DNA of 7,344 bases from contig CAMJHU010000085.1 of assembly GCA_946405565.1 (NCBI GenBank), forward strand, positions 1 through 7,344. Reading direction: 5' to 3'. The stretch's first letter is position 1. Each line of letters opens with the position of its first letter. Position numbers and translations under genes: made by a program. Under the pieces are notes generated by a model. The model saw only the letters and a list, made by a program, of their open reading frames with translations, was not told the DNA's origin and did no database searches. This DNA is from an uncultured Clostridia bacterium (GTDB lineage Bacteria > Bacillota > Clostridia > Oscillospirales > Acutalibacteraceae). This document shows positions 6,329-7,344 of this stretch, piece by piece.

Positions 6329-7282
6329 AACTTCCATCCTATCAAGCGGCGTTTTTGGGCGCTGCTGTGCGGTGTACTGACAGCGGCGGTAATTCTGACC
6401 GGCACGCTGACGGGCTGCACCGAAGAAGAAGCCAACGAATGGCTGGAGCTGCTGTTCGGCGAAAACAACTATGAGACCGTCGGCGAGACACTGGAGGGCG
6501 AAGCCGTACTCCGGATGCACGTCATCGACGTGGGACAGGGGGATGCCGCGCTGATTCAGTGCGGGGAGAAAAACGTCCTCGTGGACTGCGGCGAAAACGG
6601 TATGGGCGGCACCGTGCTGGACTATCTGGAAAAGGCTAATGTCACCCATCTGGACTGGCTGATCGGAACCCATCCCCATTCCGACCACATCGGCGGCATG
6701 GATACGGTCATCAAGAGCAAAAAGCTCACCATTGACAAGGTGATGATGCCCCAGACCTCCGAGGAAATGACCCCGACCACCAAGACCTATACCGAGGTGC
6801 TGGACGCCATCAGCGCCAGAAAGCTCAAAATCACCCGTCCCACCCCCGGCAAGGAATACGATCTCGACGGTGTGACCATGCTGGTGATTTCCCCCAAGAA
6901 GAACGCCAAATACACCGATCTCAACGATTATTCCGTGATGCTGAAATTTACCTATCAGAATATTTCCATTCTCACCGGCGGCGACGCCACCAAAAACGTG
7001 GAAAAAGAACTGCTCAAAAAAAAGCAATTTGATCTCAGCGCCGATATCTACAAAGTCTCGCACCACGGCGGGCGGGAGTCCAACTCCGCCGCGTTTGTGG
7101 AGGCGGTACATCCCCGATACGCCGCTATCTCCGTGGGAGCCGACAACAGCTACGGGCATCCCCATCAGCAGACATTGGAACGGCTGGCGGAAATCAACTG
7201 CGAGGTCAACCGTACCGATCTCGACGGCACACTGCTCTACGAAACAGACGGCAAAAAAATCGCCGTAACGTTTTCCAAATAA
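6326..7282 (+). CDS. ComEC-like metallo-beta-lactamase fold lipoprotein
   Basis: Predicted secreted lipoprotein of 318 residues with a metal-dependent hydrolase domain like the C-terminal domain of the competence protein ComEC. The N-terminus has a basic stretch (KRR at 7-9), a hydrophobic core and a lipobox LTGC with Cys31 as the lipidation site, so the enzyme should sit on the outer face of the membrane. A short acidic spacer is followed by the family opening MHVIDVGQGDAALIQ. Metal-ligand motifs are HPHSDH (His116, His118, Asp120, His121; 6671-6688), GGDAT with Asp220, SHHGG with His246-His247, and the family-typical GHPH near 278-280. All key residues are present, so it should be active. 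The competence membrane channel and DNA-binding parts of ComEC are absent. ComEC domains are thought to act as nucleases, so DNase or phosphodiesterase activity is a reasonable inference, not shown. It is the third gene of the ftsK-ygiQ operon and has no clear terminator before the window ends. Confidence 0.9.
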   Translation: MNFHPIKRRFWALLCGVLTAAVILTGTLTGCTEEEANEWLELLFGENNYETVGETLEGEAVLRMHVIDVGQGDAALIQCGEKNVLVDCGENGMGGTVLDYLEKANVTHLDWLIGTHPHSDHIGGMDTVIKSKKLTIDKVMMPQTSEEMTPTTKTYTEVLDAISARKLKITRPTPGKEYDLDGVTMLVISPKKNAKYTDLNDYSVMLKFTYQNISILTGGDATKNVEKELLKKKQFDLSADIYKVSHHGGRESNSAAFVEAVHPRYAAISVGADNSYGHPHQQTLERLAEINCEVNRTDLDGTLLYETDGKKIAVTFSK

Positions 7283-7297
7283 ACGGAAAAAGAAAAA

Positions 7298-7344
7298 GCG
7301 CGAAGCGCCAATTAGCGGAGCGAATGCGGAGCGCGGGGTCCAGG
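7298..7344. repeat. GC-rich repeat-like intergenic tail (left end only)
   Basis: After an A-rich stretch (AAAAAGAAAAA, 7287-7297) comes GCGCGAAGCGC at 7298-7308, then GCGGAGCG twice, at 7315-7322 and 7326-7333, and a GGGGTCCAGG end at the window edge. The degenerate GCG-AGCG periodicity and the abrupt change in composition resemble dispersed intergenic repeats that I recall from Oscillospiraceae genomes, but only the left end is visible. On the - strand the 4-bp GCGC hairpin followed by TTTTTCTTTTT could serve as a weak terminator for a convergent gene to the right. Confidence 0.4.

Noticed and set aside
5552..7165. 537-codon open frame on the - strand
   Set aside because: It runs antisense across two well-supported genes (YgiQ family and the lipoprotein), has no family-like motifs, and is explained by GC-rich third positions leaving the opposite strand free of stops.
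7284..7309. Terminator on the - strand for a convergent gene
   Set aside because: The T-rich tract is good but the stem is only 4 bp and no right-hand gene is visible, so it is mentioned only as a possibility in the repeat entry.
1..7344. Mobile element, CRISPR array, tRNA or rRNA
   Set aside because: No transposase or integrase motifs, no regularly spaced direct repeats with unique spacers, and no tRNA or rRNA signatures were seen; gaps between genes are too small for most of these.

Overview
The window looks like a chromosomal housekeeping segment of a GC-rich member of the Clostridia, most likely in or near the Oscillospiraceae/Ruminococcaceae. This rests on strong AGGAG-type ribosome binding sites, an FtsK with a Lys/Arg/Ser/Thr-rich N-terminus of a kind I associate with clostridial FtsK, and a GC-rich tail at the right edge resembling dispersed intergenic repeats that I recall from this group. 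The taxonomic call is inference. No RNA gene, CRISPR array, transposase or integrase was seen.

All four genes lie on the + strand. Positions 2-760 hold the 3' part of uppP (undecaprenyl-diphosphatase, lipid carrier recycling for the cell wall); its start lies left of the window. A well-formed intrinsic terminator (783-833) closes that transcript. A tight three-gene run follows: ftsK/spoIIIE (875-4381, DNA translocase), a YgiQ-family radical SAM enzyme (4391-6325), and a lipoprotein with a ComEC-like metallo-beta-lactamase domain (6326-7282). The gaps are 9 and 0 bases, so the three are probably co-transcribed and translationally coupled. The last 62 bases hold no gene, only an A-rich stretch and a GC-rich repeat-like tail that runs off the edge.

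uppP (wall precursor carrier) and ftsK (chromosome clearance at the septum) both serve growth and division. The function of YgiQ is not established. The last protein is predicted to sit outside the membrane and may be a nuclease or other phosphodiesterase, by analogy with the ComEC domain. I see no clearly new system.

The most unusual element is a roughly 250-residue acidic, probably disordered tail after the FtsK gamma domain. It carries three diverged copies of a short motif ([IV]RD[FL]xxF[FL]), two Pro-Trp-Asp motifs and a perfect 36-bp tandem duplication. The ftsK start is also ambiguous: a clostridial-looking N-terminus begins at 875 with a weak ribosome site, while an in-frame ATG at 1208 has a near-ideal one.
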